This document shows, piece by piece, positions 44,109 through 52,718 of a DNA stretch of 64,000 nucleotides. A program made the position numbers and the translations under genes. Numbering within the stretch: the stretch's first letter is position 1; every line of letters starts with the position of its first letter. The stretch is from assembly GCA_020025535.1 (NCBI GenBank), contig JAHHRY010000002.1:1-64000 (forward strand), written 5' to 3'. The notes beneath the pieces are model-generated. The model did not search any database, was not told the origin of the DNA, and saw only the letters and a program-made list of their open reading frames with translations. Source of the stretch: Oscillospiraceae bacterium. Its GTDB lineage: Bacteria > Bacillota > Clostridia > Oscillospirales > Oscillospiraceae.

Positions 44109-44757
44109 GGGGGTTCTCCTTAGTCTGACTGCATCCGGTACAAGCGGAGCAGGTGGTTGCTTTTGAGGATTTTATGGCGTTTTTGCCGGCTCTGGCGCTG
44201 CAGATGAGCTGCGTGGTTGTACCCATTGGGCAGAAGACACACCAGCTTCGAGGTTTATAGAGAGCCATGACGATGAGACCAATCAGGGTGGAGGTGAGCA
44301 TCATGCTGTAGAAGCCAAAAGCAAACTGAGCAACCCAGGAAGCGACCGCTGTACCGTGGTAGGCCCAGTGCCAGGGAAGCTTGAAGGTCCAGAACAGCTT
44401 TACTACCTGACGCAGGTTTTCGGCCCCGCTGCCTACAAGCCATGTGGTATAAAGCATCTGAAAGAACATTGCAAAGAAGAAAATCAGAAAACCATAGCGA
44501 AAAGCCTTGGAACGCATCCAGTTTGGGGTGGGCTTATTACGGGATAGCCCCAGCCGTCCACCAAGCAGATGTAAAAACTGGCCTCGATCACAATAGCGGT
44601 TGCAGTAGAGCTTGCCGCCGCCAAAGATGGCGATGAACAGCGGCAGGCAGAAAAAGATCATACCCAGCCAGGCAAACAAAATATTGAAAAATCCCAGACC
44701 AAGATAGATAGGGGTTACAATCCAAAGATAGTCGTACCAGTGCTTTTGTTTTTTCAT
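44101..44757 (-). CDS. NapH/CcoG-like membrane iron-sulfur protein
   Basis: 218 residues with about four transmembrane helices and Cys motifs CNRYCDRGQ near 52-60, CVFCPMG near 176-182 and a C-terminal CSACTGC near 206-212. This layout matches the polyferredoxin-like NapH/RdxA membrane electron carriers. ATG 44757 follows GGGAGG and overlaps the ferredoxin stop. It likely moves electrons between the neighbouring ferredoxin and a membrane or extracytoplasmic partner that is not encoded here. Confidence 0.85.
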   Translation of the reverse strand: MKKQKHWYDYLWIVTPIYLGLGFFNILFAWLGMIFFCLPLFIAIFGGGKLYCNRYCDRGQFLHLLGGRLGLSRNKPTPNWMRSKAFRYGFLIFFFAMFFQMLYTTWLVGSGAENLRQVVKLFWTFKLPWHWAYHGTAVASWVAQFAFGFYSMMLTSTLIGLIVMALYKPRSWCVFCPMGTTTQLICSARAGKNAIKSSKATTCSACTGCSQTKENPHA

Positions 44758-44957
44758 TTGGGAACCTCCCGATTTTTTAGTTGAATAGCGCCGGCAGGGC
44801 ATTCCTGCGTACACTTGCCGCAGCCCACACAGAGCTTTTCATCGATTTGTGCGAAGACGCCTTTCCAGATAGCAATTGCGGACAGAGGGCAGACTTTGGT
44901 GCAGCTGCCGCAGGCCACGCAGTACTCGTTCACTTGTGCATAGCGTTTTGATGCCAT
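44754..44957 (-). CDS. 2[4Fe-4S] ferredoxin
   Basis: 67 residues with two typical cluster motifs, CVACGSCTKVCP (about 13-24) and CVGCGKCTQECP (about 43-54). ATG 44957 follows AAGGAGAAAAGG. First gene of the ferredoxin, NapH-like, arsR unit. Confidence 0.92.
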   Translation of the reverse strand: MASKRYAQVNEYCVACGSCTKVCPLSAIAIWKGVFAQIDEKLCVGCGKCTQECPAGAIQLKNREVPK

Positions 44958-44990
44958 TCCTTTTCTCCTTAATATTACTTGATTCTGATA

Positions 44991-45051
44991 ATTAAGCAAA
45001 AGCTTAATTTAGCAGTTGCTTAATTATAATGCATCAGCATACTTATGTCAA
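44991..45051 (-). promoter_or_regulatory. Promoter and ArsR-type operator
   Basis: On the minus strand TTGACA (45046-45051), 17 bp, TATAAT (45023-45028) is a perfect sigma-A promoter. Directly overlapping and downstream are ATTAAGC aaaa GCTTAAT (44991-45008) and a further GCTTAAT at 45018-45024, a fitting operator for the downstream ArsR protein. Confidence 0.75.
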
Positions 45052-45392
45052 TATAAAATTTTATAAATATGAAATGCCTGACGAAAGTGACTTGCGATAG
45101 AAGAATTTTAGAGATACTATCATCAGACTGTTTGCAGTGCCGGATTGATGGGACATCCCGGAGCTGAACATTCTCATGGAAACAAGAAAGGGAGTAGCTG
45201 TCAGCTGCTCCCAAATGGATTTGCGGATTCTCCTTTAGTCGGAGTGTGATTATAGAATTTCAAGAAAACTTGTTATATCCAGGGTTTGCAGGTAGTCAGC
45301 CAGCTGCGTTTCTGTATTTAACGAGGGAAGACATCTGCTTGATAGAAATATAAAGCGAAAGCCGGGAATTTTGCCTACGCTGACGATTTTGC
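45052..45392. other. Intergenic region with repeat copy B
   Basis: No coding sequence supported. Contains the hairpin GGGAGTAGCTG/CAGCTGCTCCC (45190-45212) and repeat copy B. Confidence 0.5.
45188..45312 (+). repeat. Diverged direct repeat, copy B
   Basis: Counterpart of copy A at 43711-43822, same orientation, about 1.48 kb apart, with the same order of conserved blocks and the same closing GCGTTTCT. Confidence 0.55.
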
Positions 45393-45923
45393 TCACTTAG
45401 GACGATAGACCAAGTCCACAATGCCGTTATAACTTCTGTGGGAGATGAGGGTCAAAGACTTAGGTATTTCGTTTGTTCGGAAGAGACGGATTCCATTCCC
45501 CAACAGAGTGGGCAAGATGGAGATCGCGAGTTCATCTACGATATTGGCTTTTAGCGCCTGATCGATGATATCTGCACCGCCGCAAAGCCAAATATCTTTT
45601 CCATCCTGCTGTTTCAGCTTGGCCAGCAACGCAGCCATAGGAGTATCAACAAAATGAATTTCATTCTGATCTTCCTGTTTATGGTGAGTCAGCACATAGG
45701 ACTGCATCCCCTCATAGGGCCAGCGATCCGGTGATAACTCAGTTATAATTTGTTGGTAGGTCGTATGTCCCAGAATGACAGTGTCTACTGTATCTATAAA
45801 CTCGGGATAGCTTCCGCAGTTTTCGGGATCGCTTCCATCTCCGCCAAGCCAGCCTACGCCGCCAGATTTGTCTGCAATATATCCATCCAGACTCATGGCA
45901 ATATAAAGTACAATTTTTCTCAT
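45393..45923 (-). CDS. RibD C-terminal/dihydrofolate-reductase-like protein
   Basis: 176 residues. DHFR-fold protein of the RibD C-terminal (YyaP/YwjB-like) family: KIVLYIAMSLDGYIAD near 3-18, VILGHTTYQQI near 54-64, and IWLCGGADIIDQAL near 111-124. NADPH binding is expected, but the true substrate of these proteins is unknown. ATG 45923 follows TGGAG. Confidence 0.88.
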   Translation of the reverse strand: MRKIVLYIAMSLDGYIADKSGGVGWLGGDGSDPENCGSYPEFIDTVDTVILGHTTYQQIITELSPDRWPYEGMQSYVLTHHKQEDQNEIHFVDTPMAALLAKLKQQDGKDIWLCGGADIIDQALKANIVDELAISILPTLLGNGIRLFRTNEIPKSLTLISHRSYNGIVDLVYRPK

Positions 45924-46126
45924 ACGGATTCTCCAATCTGCATATTTCACTGAACAATCATACCACAATTCTTGCCATATTCATAGTGAATAAGCCAACA
46001 AGGAGCTTTTCGCTGCACAATAGAAAAGCAATCATAAAGTGAGGGCGAGGTATTTTGCGGTGTAGCTGACACAGAAACTAACCGAGGCATCGATATGGTT
46101 AAACTAATGTTTCAAACTAGCATATA

Positions 46127-46161
46127 AAAAACGGGTGAATCCGTATAGGAGTCACCCGTTG
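46127..46161 (-). terminator. Terminator of the RsiV-like gene
   Basis: ACGGGTGA / TCACCCGT stem with a T run when read on the minus strand. Confidence 0.8.
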
Positions 46162-46206
46162 GTTTGAGAAGCTATATCTGTGGGGAGCACTTGTTTGTTG
46201 TGTTGG

Positions 46207-47097
46207 TTAAGATGTGATACTCTGATATTCAGGCTTTAAAATACAGTTAAGCGTCCCTTTGCTGATTGTAAACTCAGGATTTCCCATAGAGCCAGGAGCA
46301 ACTTCATATTTATCAAATGGAATGACAAGTTCACCGTTTTCGTTAAAATAAAAGTTCTGTTTATCCGAGATTTCCCACATATCCTCCTTATCTGTAAAGT
46401 ATATCAGCGTGTTGTTTTCTTCAGTCCGCTCTTTCATCTGCTCCATAATGTCCTGCTTGATAACCTTGCCAAAATCCGATGTGCAGAACAGATCGGAGAA
46501 TGTTACGATTTTGCCGGTATTTCTGTCGATGTTGTAGATTTTATAATAACTGTTACTGCTGCCAGTAACGCTGTTAACAATCAACTTTAAGGTAAACCAA
46601 TTCTCTCTGTACATAAGAACCTCATAATCTACAAAAATTGCACCATAACCTTTATCACCGACGGCTTCCAGCTCATTATAAAACTGTTCTGCAAGTTTTG
46701 CGGTAAATTCATCTACATCCTTGTTGATCTGGTCGGCAGCTTCACTGTATCCGGGAGCTGATATATTGGGGACAGCAATATCCATTTCGTGATTGGGGTC
46801 AGAATAAGAATAATTTCGGACGGTAAACACACGAATCCAATTTCTATGCACAGGGGTGTCTCCCGTGCACTGCGCATAGACTGGGCTGATGTTAGGCATT
46901 ACCAGCACAAAAACATACAGCAAGCAGGCAACAGTTACCGCAACATGGGACCAAATTCCTAAAGCGCGCGATGTGCCTTTTTTACCTGGCAAAACAGAGC
47001 GAATGGACATCATTTTCCTTTTTACAGATTGTGGCGGTTGTATGTTTTTCTCATCTGAGAATTTGCGTGATGCTTCATCAAATCCTTTTTCTTTCAT
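46207..47097 (-). CDS. RsiV-like membrane protein (DUF4163/DUF3298)
   Basis: 296 residues. A cytoplasmic N-terminus (1-45), one transmembrane helix (about 48-68) and an extracytoplasmic region with DUF4163- and DUF3298-type parts (NWIRVFTVRNYSYSDPNHEMDIAVPNI... through the FYFNENGELVIPFDKYEVAPG segment near 260-276). RsiV anti-sigma factors share this layout and bind lysozyme. ATG 47097 follows AAGGAGG. No sigma factor lies next to it, so it is either an orphan or a remnant of a sigma/anti-sigma pair. Confidence 0.82.
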   Translation of the reverse strand: MKEKGFDEASRKFSDEKNIQPPQSVKRKMMSIRSVLPGKKGTSRALGIWSHVAVTVACLLYVFVLVMPNISPVYAQCTGDTPVHRNWIRVFTVRNYSYSDPNHEMDIAVPNISAPGYSEAADQINKDVDEFTAKLAEQFYNELEAVGDKGYGAIFVDYEVLMYRENWFTLKLIVNSVTGSSNSYYKIYNIDRNTGKIVTFSDLFCTSDFGKVIKQDIMEQMKERTEENNTLIYFTDKEDMWEISDKQNFYFNENGELVIPFDKYEVAPGSMGNPEFTISKGTLNCILKPEYQSITS

Positions 47098-47296
47098 TCG
47101 AAAAAATCCTCCTTGTGCAGAGTCTTGCGAATCATACTTTTTGCTCTTAAAAGCTGTTTCATTCATTGAATCGTACTGATCTTCAAAGCCGAAAGCTTAA
47201 CATTTTTGAAGCGTTTCGATACACATATTATGTGCAGTTTTAAGAGTTCGAACTTAAATGAAGGATTGGTTTCTAATTCAAAAAAAGGTTATATGC

Positions 47297-47342
47297 AAAA
47301 AACGAACTGACAGCTGATAATTACATCAGCTGTCAGTTCATT
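47297..47342 (-). terminator. Terminator of tRNA-Pro(CGG)
   Basis: GAACTGACAGCTGAT / ATCAGCTGTCAGTTC perfect 15-bp stem with T6 on the minus strand. Confidence 0.9.
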
Positions 47343-47344
47343 TT

Positions 47345-47421
47345 TGGTCGGAGTGAGGGGATTCGAACCCCTGGCCTCTTGGACCCGAACCAAGCGCGAT
47401 ACCAAACTTCGCCACACCCCG
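47345..47421 (-). tRNA. tRNA-Pro (anticodon CGG)
   Basis: 77 nt including encoded CCA. Acceptor CGGGGTG/CACTCCG, anticodon stem-loop CTTGG-TTCGGGT-CCAAG with CGG at positions 34-36, T arm AGGGG-TTCGAAT-CCCCT. Decodes CCG. Confidence 0.95.
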
Positions 47422-47542
47422 TTAACTTTGATATTATAATGAATTATCTGCATCCTGTCAACCCCTTTGCTGACTTTTCAAAAAAAGTATGCATTTTCCG
47501 ATATATGTTTCATATATTTCAAAGAAAGAAGGAGGGGATTGT

Positions 47543-47839
47543 GTGGGATACAAGATTGTTTACGGCCCTGAAAAGAAAGAAAATGAAAGCAAAAAAACAT
47601 CACTGCTGAAGCTGCAGGCTCTGTCGGCTGCTTTCTTGTTGTTCTTTGTACTGTGCGTACACAGCTCCTGGCCTGCAGGCTCGGAAAAATTACAGGAATT
47701 GTTTCTTCCCGGAGACAAAAATCAGACAGGGGCAGCATTTGAAACACTTGTAGAGAATCTACAGGATGGAGAAGATTTTACAGAAGCCGTTACCGTTTTC
47801 TGTCAGGATCTTCTGGAGCAAACTCATGAAAATGGATAG
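47543..47839 (+). CDS. Small single-pass membrane protein paired with M50 protease
   Basis: 98 residues, unrecognised. A basic N-terminus, one transmembrane helix (about residues 23-42, LQALSAAFLLFFVLCVHSSW) and a 55-residue acidic external tail. GTG 47543 follows AAGGAGGGG. It overlaps the SpoIVFB-like protease by 14 bp. By position it could serve as an inhibitor or adaptor like SpoIVFA, but it has no LytM domain and this is inference only. Confidence 0.7.
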   Translation: MGYKIVYGPEKKENESKKTSLLKLQALSAAFLLFFVLCVHSSWPAGSEKLQELFLPGDKNQTGAAFETLVENLQDGEDFTEAVTVFCQDLLEQTHENG

Positions 47840-48401
47840 GGAAGTACCGTTCAGCGGCGGCTTTTGCCTGATGCTGGCTCTTATGCTGCTGATTCTGCCG
47901 CTTTCTTGGGTAATTGCCGCATTGCTTGCCGGATTTGTACATGAACTGTGTCATTATGCGGCCATCCGCCTTTGCGGCGGACAAGCCGGAAAGATCCGCC
48001 TTTATAGTTTTGCGGCACAGATACCTCTGCCGCCTATGAGCCGCAGCAAAGAACTGCTGTGTACCCTGGCAGGCCCTTTTGGAGGACTTTCTCTTCTGCT
48101 CCTGGCTCGCTGGATTCCACGGACGGCAATCTGTGCGGCAATGCAGTCCCTTTATAATCTGCTGCCGATCTATCCTCTGGATGGCGGCAGAGCGCTGCAA
48201 TGCGTTCTTGCCATGTGCACAAAGCCGCCTACGGCGCAGAAAATCTATCGTCTGACTCAGGCGGTTTGCCTGTTTTGCGTTGCGTGTGTAGGCTTTTACG
48301 GAACCTTTCTCTTGCATCTGGGCTTGCTTCCGATTTTGATTGCGGGCATGATCCTTGTGCGTACCAAATTCGTAAAAACTCCTTGCAAACTGGCGCAATA
48401 G
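47826..48401 (+). CDS. SpoIVFB-like M50 site-2 protease
   Basis: 191 residues with about five hydrophobic segments. Zinc site VHELCHYAA (HExxH) near 38-46 and the third ligand YPLDGGRALQ near 116-125, both in membrane helices, as in SpoIVFB, which activates pro-sigma-K in the mother cell. ATG 47826 follows TGGAG inside the upstream gene. No C-terminal CBS domain is visible. The presence suggests a spore-forming ancestry. Confidence 0.87.
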   Translation: MKMDREVPFSGGFCLMLALMLLILPLSWVIAALLAGFVHELCHYAAIRLCGGQAGKIRLYSFAAQIPLPPMSRSKELLCTLAGPFGGLSLLLLARWIPRTAICAAMQSLYNLLPIYPLDGGRALQCVLAMCTKPPTAQKIYRLTQAVCLFCVACVGFYGTFLLHLGLLPILIAGMILVRTKFVKTPCKLAQ

Positions 48402-48441
48402 AGGGTACAATATGAACATTACACATATTTGAGGTAATGTT

Positions 48442-50277
48442 ATGACGGATTTATTACAGAGGATTCTTCCTACGGTGCAGAAGCCTGCCCGTTATACCGG
48501 GGGAGAATATAATCAAGTGATCAAAGATCCTGCGGATGTGCGGGTCAATGTAGCCTTTTGCTTTCCGGATACTTACGAAATTGGTATGTCCAATGTAGGT
48601 ATGCGGATTCTTTATGGCGTTATGAATCAGATGGAAGGCGTATGGTGCCAGCGTGTTTTTGCTCCCTGGGGAGATATGGAACAGGCGATGCGGGAGCACA
48701 ACCTGCCGCTCTGGGCACTGGAAAGCCGTAAGCCGGTGAAGGATTTTGATATGATTGCCTTTACCATCGGCTATGAGATGTGTTATACCAACATTCTGAA
48801 TATGCTTTCTCTGGCGGGGGTGCCGCTGCACGCATCAGAGCGCAAAGGCTTGAAGAATATGGTCTTTGCAGGCGGTGTCTGTGCATTTAACCCGGAGCCT
48901 CTGGCGGACTTTATCGACTTCTTCTCTCTTGGTGAGGGAGAAGACATTACCGAGGAAATCCTTCGGCTCTATGACAGGGCAAAGGCTGAGGAATGGACTA
49001 AAGACGCTTTTTTGCTGGAGGTTTCCAAAATTCAGGGCGTCTATGTGCCGTCCTTCTATGAGCATGAATACAATGCGGATGGCACACTGGAAAGAGTTAC
49101 GGTCACCCATGGCGCACCGGAAAGTGTTACTAAGCGGATCATTGAAGATCTGGACAATGCCTATTATCCCACGAAGATGATTGTGCCTTCTACGGAAATT
49201 GTCCACGACCGAGCTAATCTGGAGGTTTTCCGCGGCTGCATCCGTGGCTGCCGCTTCTGTCAGGCTGGTTTTTCCTGCCGACCTGTGCGGAAAAAGAGCG
49301 CAAAGGTACTGTATCGGCAGGCAAAGGAAACAATGGAAAATTCCGGTCACAATGAAGTGACGCTTTCAAGCCTTTCCACTTCGGATTATCGGGAACTGAG
49401 AGAGTTGACTGACGATATGATCCCTTATTGTCACGACAATAATATCAGCCTTTCCGTGCCTTCTCTGCGTGCGGACAATTTCTCGCGGGAGCTGATGGAA
49501 AGACTGCAGACCGTCCGCAAGAGCGGTCTGACATTTGCTCCGGAGGCCGGAACGCAGCGGCTGCGGGATGTGATCAATAAGAGCCTGACAGAGGAAGAAA
49601 TTCTCACCACCTGCACCAATGCTTTTGCCGGCGGCTGGAACAATGTCAAGCTTTACTTTATGCTGGGTCTTCCGACCGAAACGGATGAGGATGTTCTGGG
49701 AATTGCCGAGCTGGTCTATAAGGTCATTCAGACCTGGAAGGAAAATGCGGTCAACAAGAAGCGGGGACTGCGAGTCCATGTGGCTACTGCCTTTTTTGTA
49801 CCCAAGCCGCATACGCCTTTCCAGTGGGAAAAACAGATTACGCAGGAAGAGTATCTGCGCCGGTGCAAGCTGCTGAAATCTCATTTTTACAGCAAATCCA
49901 TAGAGTATGACTATCACGAATCGGATCTCAGCCATTTGGAGGCTGTGATGGCCCGTGGTGACCGCCGGCTTTGTCCGGTGATCGAAGAAGCCGCAAAGCT
50001 GGGAGCACGACTGGACGGATGGGACGAATATTTCCGTTATGATCTGTGGCAGGAAGCTTTCCGAAAGTGCGGTGTGGATACTGCCTTCTATACCACCAGA
50101 GGTTATGGAGAAGACGAACATCTGGCATGGGACAGCATTGACGTAGGCGTTACAAAGGATTTCCTGCTGCGGGAACGCCACAGAGCCTATGAAGAAAAAG
50201 TGACACCGGATTGCCGCCACGGCTGTGCCGGCTGCGGTGCCAATAAACTGCTGCAGGAGGTGGAGTGCGATGCCTAG
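48442..50277 (+). CDS. TIGR03960-type B12-binding-domain radical SAM protein
   Basis: 611 residues. An N-terminal cobalamin-binding-like Rossmann domain (about 45-170), then a radical SAM domain with the 4Fe-4S motif RGCIRGCRFCQAGF near 260-273 (CxxxCxxC), and a C-terminal segment ending in a Cys cluster (CRHGCAGCGAN). It is paired with the TIGR03936-type gene that overlaps it by 8 bp, a combination widespread in Clostridia next to translation or ribosome genes. Substrate unknown; RNA or tRNA modification is a reasonable guess. Confidence 0.9.
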   Translation: MTDLLQRILPTVQKPARYTGGEYNQVIKDPADVRVNVAFCFPDTYEIGMSNVGMRILYGVMNQMEGVWCQRVFAPWGDMEQAMREHNLPLWALESRKPVKDFDMIAFTIGYEMCYTNILNMLSLAGVPLHASERKGLKNMVFAGGVCAFNPEPLADFIDFFSLGEGEDITEEILRLYDRAKAEEWTKDAFLLEVSKIQGVYVPSFYEHEYNADGTLERVTVTHGAPESVTKRIIEDLDNAYYPTKMIVPSTEIVHDRANLEVFRGCIRGCRFCQAGFSCRPVRKKSAKVLYRQAKETMENSGHNEVTLSSLSTSDYRELRELTDDMIPYCHDNNISLSVPSLRADNFSRELMERLQTVRKSGLTFAPEAGTQRLRDVINKSLTEEEILTTCTNAFAGGWNNVKLYFMLGLPTETDEDVLGIAELVYKVIQTWKENAVNKKRGLRVHVATAFFVPKPHTPFQWEKQITQEEYLRRCKLLKSHFYSKSIEYDYHESDLSHLEAVMARGDRRLCPVIEEAAKLGARLDGWDEYFRYDLWQEAFRKCGVDTAFYTTRGYGEDEHLAWDSIDVGVTKDFLLRERHRAYEEKVTPDCRHGCAGCGANKLLQEVECDA

Positions 50278-50929
50278 ATTGCTGTTTTGCAAGACCGGGG
50301 ATGCCGTCTGGATGTCGCATCTGGATCTGATGCGGGTGTTTCAGCGGTCGTTCAAGCGTGCTGCACTGCCTTTGACGCACACCAAGGGATTTAATCCCAG
50401 ACCGTCCGTATCCATCGCACTGCCGCTGTCCGTTGGTGTGGAAAGTGTTTGCGAGCTTTTGGACTTTGACCTGGAGGGGGAGAAGATCCCCTGTGAGGAA
50501 ATAAAAGAGCGACTGAACGGTGCGCTGGTGTCCGGAGTCCGGGTCCTCGACTGTTATGAAGGCGGAAGGAAACTGCGGGAGCTGGCATTGTTGTCCTGCG
50601 TTGTAACGCTCGAGTACGATGCCGGTGTGTCGGAGGGGACAGTGGAGCGCCTGTCCGGTCTGTTTGCCCGGGAAAGCCTTGTGGTAGAGAAAAAAGGCAA
50701 AAACGGTGTGACGGAACAGGATATTATCCCCATGATCCGTTCTTTGTGTGTAGTGCCGGTGGATGGAAATACTCTGGAATTGCAGGCGTTTATCTGCTGC
50801 CAGAATCCTTCACTCAATCCCATGCAGCTGGCTGCTGCCATTGAACGGTATTTGCCTGATTGCAAACCCGACTTTGTAAAGTGCCGCCGGGTGGATATTT
50901 ACGATAATGATGAAAAATGTTTCAGATAA
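50270..50929 (+). CDS. TIGR03936/DUF2344-type radical SAM partner
   Basis: 219 residues. Matches the DUF2344 family by its start (MPRLLFCKTGDAVWMSHLDL), THTKGFNPRPSVSIALPL near 40-57 and the C-terminal NPSLNPMQL and RVDIY. ATG 50270 follows CAGGAGGTGG within the end of the upstream radical SAM gene. Acts with that protein; in some bacteria the two are fused. Confidence 0.92.
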   Translation: MPRLLFCKTGDAVWMSHLDLMRVFQRSFKRAALPLTHTKGFNPRPSVSIALPLSVGVESVCELLDFDLEGEKIPCEEIKERLNGALVSGVRVLDCYEGGRKLRELALLSCVVTLEYDAGVSEGTVERLSGLFARESLVVEKKGKNGVTEQDIIPMIRSLCVVPVDGNTLELQAFICCQNPSLNPMQLAAAIERYLPDCKPDFVKCRRVDIYDNDEKCFR

Positions 50930-50940
50930 GGAGAAGCAAC

Positions 50941-51165
50941 ATGGAAAAAAACAATATGATCGAACTGGAAGAATGTCCTGTATGCCGGGGTGCCGGATAC
51001 ATCATGCACGAGGGCGGCTGGAATGTGCAGGTGGAGTGTGCTGACTGCAGTGCCCATACAGTCTTTGTAGAGTATAAGAATGAGGAAGAAAAGCTGGAAG
51101 CCGAAAAGAAGGTTGCCATGCTGTGGAACATGGGTAAGGTCATCAAATCCGATGTAGGTGAATAA
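50941..51165 (+). CDS. Small zinc-ribbon protein (Lar-like)
   Basis: 74 residues. Two CxxC pairs (CPVCRGAG near 13-20 and CADCSAH near 34-40) followed by an acidic helix, as in restriction-alleviation Lar-type proteins. Starts 11 bp after the DUF2344 gene with AAGGAGAAGC, so it is likely co-expressed. Function unknown. Confidence 0.75.
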   Translation: MEKNNMIELEECPVCRGAGYIMHEGGWNVQVECADCSAHTVFVEYKNEEEKLEAEKKVAMLWNMGKVIKSDVGE

Positions 51166-51489
51166 TCACCTGCGTTGTCTTTTGATTTTGACGGGAAACC
51201 GCCGTTGCTTTGCAGGAATTGTGCCTGCAGGGAAACGGCGGCTTTCCGTATTGTAAGATTTTTCCGGCAGGAAAAAACGGTTTGCAGCGATATTTTTTGC
51301 GCGTATTATCTGCAGAATGAAAAATGCAATCTGAATTGTTTGGAAAATATATGGAAAATTATATTTATGCCTTGAAATACTGCTGAATTTATTTGATTAA
51401 AAATTTATTAAAAAAAGTGAAAATAATGCTTGCATTTTTCGGCAGGATGTGATAGTATATTGGAGTCGTCGGGAGACGCAAGTAAATAT
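51166..51489. other. Intergenic region with a terminator-like fold
   Basis: Holds a large imperfect inverted repeat (GAAACCGCCGTT / AACGGCGGCTTTC, about 51193-51247, with an inner TGCAGG/CCTGCA hairpin) that probably ends the upstream operon, followed by AT-rich sequence with a -10-like TATATT before the tRNA. No gene seen. Confidence 0.6.
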
Positions 51490-51566
51490 CCGGGTGTGGC
51501 GAAGTTTGGTATCGCGCTTGAATGGGGTTCAAGAGGCCGCTGGTTCGAATCCAGTCACTCGGACCA
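51490..51566 (+). tRNA. tRNA-Pro (anticodon GGG)
   Basis: 77 nt including encoded CCA. Acceptor CCGGGTG/CACTCGG, anticodon stem-loop CTTGA-ATGGGGT-TCAAG with GGG at 34-36, T arm CTGG-TTCGAAT-CCAG. Decodes CCC/CCT. Confidence 0.95.
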
Positions 51567-51600
51567 AGGAGACCGTCTGAATAGACGGTCTCCTTTTTGT
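51567..51600 (+). terminator. Terminator of tRNA-Pro(GGG)
   Basis: GGAGACCGTCT / AGACGGTCTCC stem followed by T5. Confidence 0.92.
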
Positions 51601-51710
51601 TTTATTATAACTTTTGACCCAAATCACAACTTGTGTTTGGGTCAAAAGTCATAATGTGGGTGTTCTGACAAACGGAACAGAATTCCATATTTAGAAAGGT
51701 ATGTGGTCAT

Positions 51711-52580
51711 ATGTGGTTGGTGGCATCTATTCTTTCTGCTTTCTTTGGAGGAATCACTGCAATTTTTGCAAAATGCGGAATCAAAGATACGGATTCTGAT
51801 GTTGCGACAGCATTAAGGACAATTGTGGTTCTGCTTTTTTCCTGGATCATGGTGTTTGTGGCAGGTTCTGCTCACACGATTACCTCAATTGCACCTAAAT
51901 CGCTGCTCTTTTTAGCCTTGTCCGGTATTGCTACAGGTGCATCTTGGATTTGCTATTTTAAGGCGCTCTCTTTGGGTAACGTCAATAAAGTCACGCCAAT
52001 CGACAAATTCAGCACTGTGTTATCCGTGCTTCTTGCAATTCTGCTGTTCCATGAAACGGAGCATTTGATTGTTAAGCTTGCCGGAACAGCAATTCTTACA
52101 ATAGGCATATTTTTGATGATTCAGAAAAAAACAAATGCAGGCGAGCCGAAAAAGAATGGTCAATGGATGATTTATGCGATCCTCTCTGCGGTGTTTGCTG
52201 CATTGACCTCGATTTTTGCAAAGATTGGAATTACGGATGTTGAGTCAAATCTAGGGACGGCTATCCGCACATGCTTTGTTCTGATTATGGCATGGCTCAT
52301 TGTGTTTGCAAAAGGAAAACAGGGGCAAGTAAAGAATATTAACAAACGTGAGCTGGGTTTCATTTCTTTGTCCGGTCTGTCAACCGGAGCATCATGGCTG
52401 TTCTACTATTATGCAATCCAAAATGGAATTGTCAGTGTTGTCGTTCCAATCGATAAGCTCAGTATTGTAGTAACAGTTGTTTTTTCTTATGTGGTATTCA
52501 AAGAAAAACTTAGTGCCAAAGCTTTTGCTGGACTGTGCTTGATGGTTGCTGGAACATTTGTGATGGCAATTTGGGCATAA
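51711..52580 (+). CDS. EamA-family (DMT) transporter
   Basis: 289 residues, ten predicted transmembrane helices in two repeated EamA halves. The halves open alike (LSAFFGGITAIFAKCGI near 7-23 and LSAVFAALTSIFAKIGI near 158-174) and each contains a LSGxxTGASW motif. Probable metabolite exporter; substrate unknown. AGAAAGG precedes the ATG. Codon use is more AT-rich than in its neighbours. Confidence 0.9.
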   Translation: MWLVASILSAFFGGITAIFAKCGIKDTDSDVATALRTIVVLLFSWIMVFVAGSAHTITSIAPKSLLFLALSGIATGASWICYFKALSLGNVNKVTPIDKFSTVLSVLLAILLFHETEHLIVKLAGTAILTIGIFLMIQKKTNAGEPKKNGQWMIYAILSAVFAALTSIFAKIGITDVESNLGTAIRTCFVLIMAWLIVFAKGKQGQVKNINKRELGFISLSGLSTGASWLFYYYAIQNGIVSVVVPIDKLSIVVTVVFSYVVFKEKLSAKAFAGLCLMVAGTFVMAIWA

Positions 52581-52671
52581 GTTTTTTGAAAAAGATTGAA
52601 GGACGATTTCACTGTTCTATAAACAGAAACCATTGATATAACCGTATTTTTGAAATTTATAACTGACTCTG

Positions 52672-52718
52672 TTCAAAGCACCGAATTTGAAGATGTTTCT
52701 TCAGATTCGGTGCTTTTT
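52672..52718. terminator. Bidirectional terminator after EamA gene
   Basis: AAAGCACCGAATTTGAAGA / TCTTCAGATTCGGTGCTTT stem with a T run. Confidence 0.88.
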
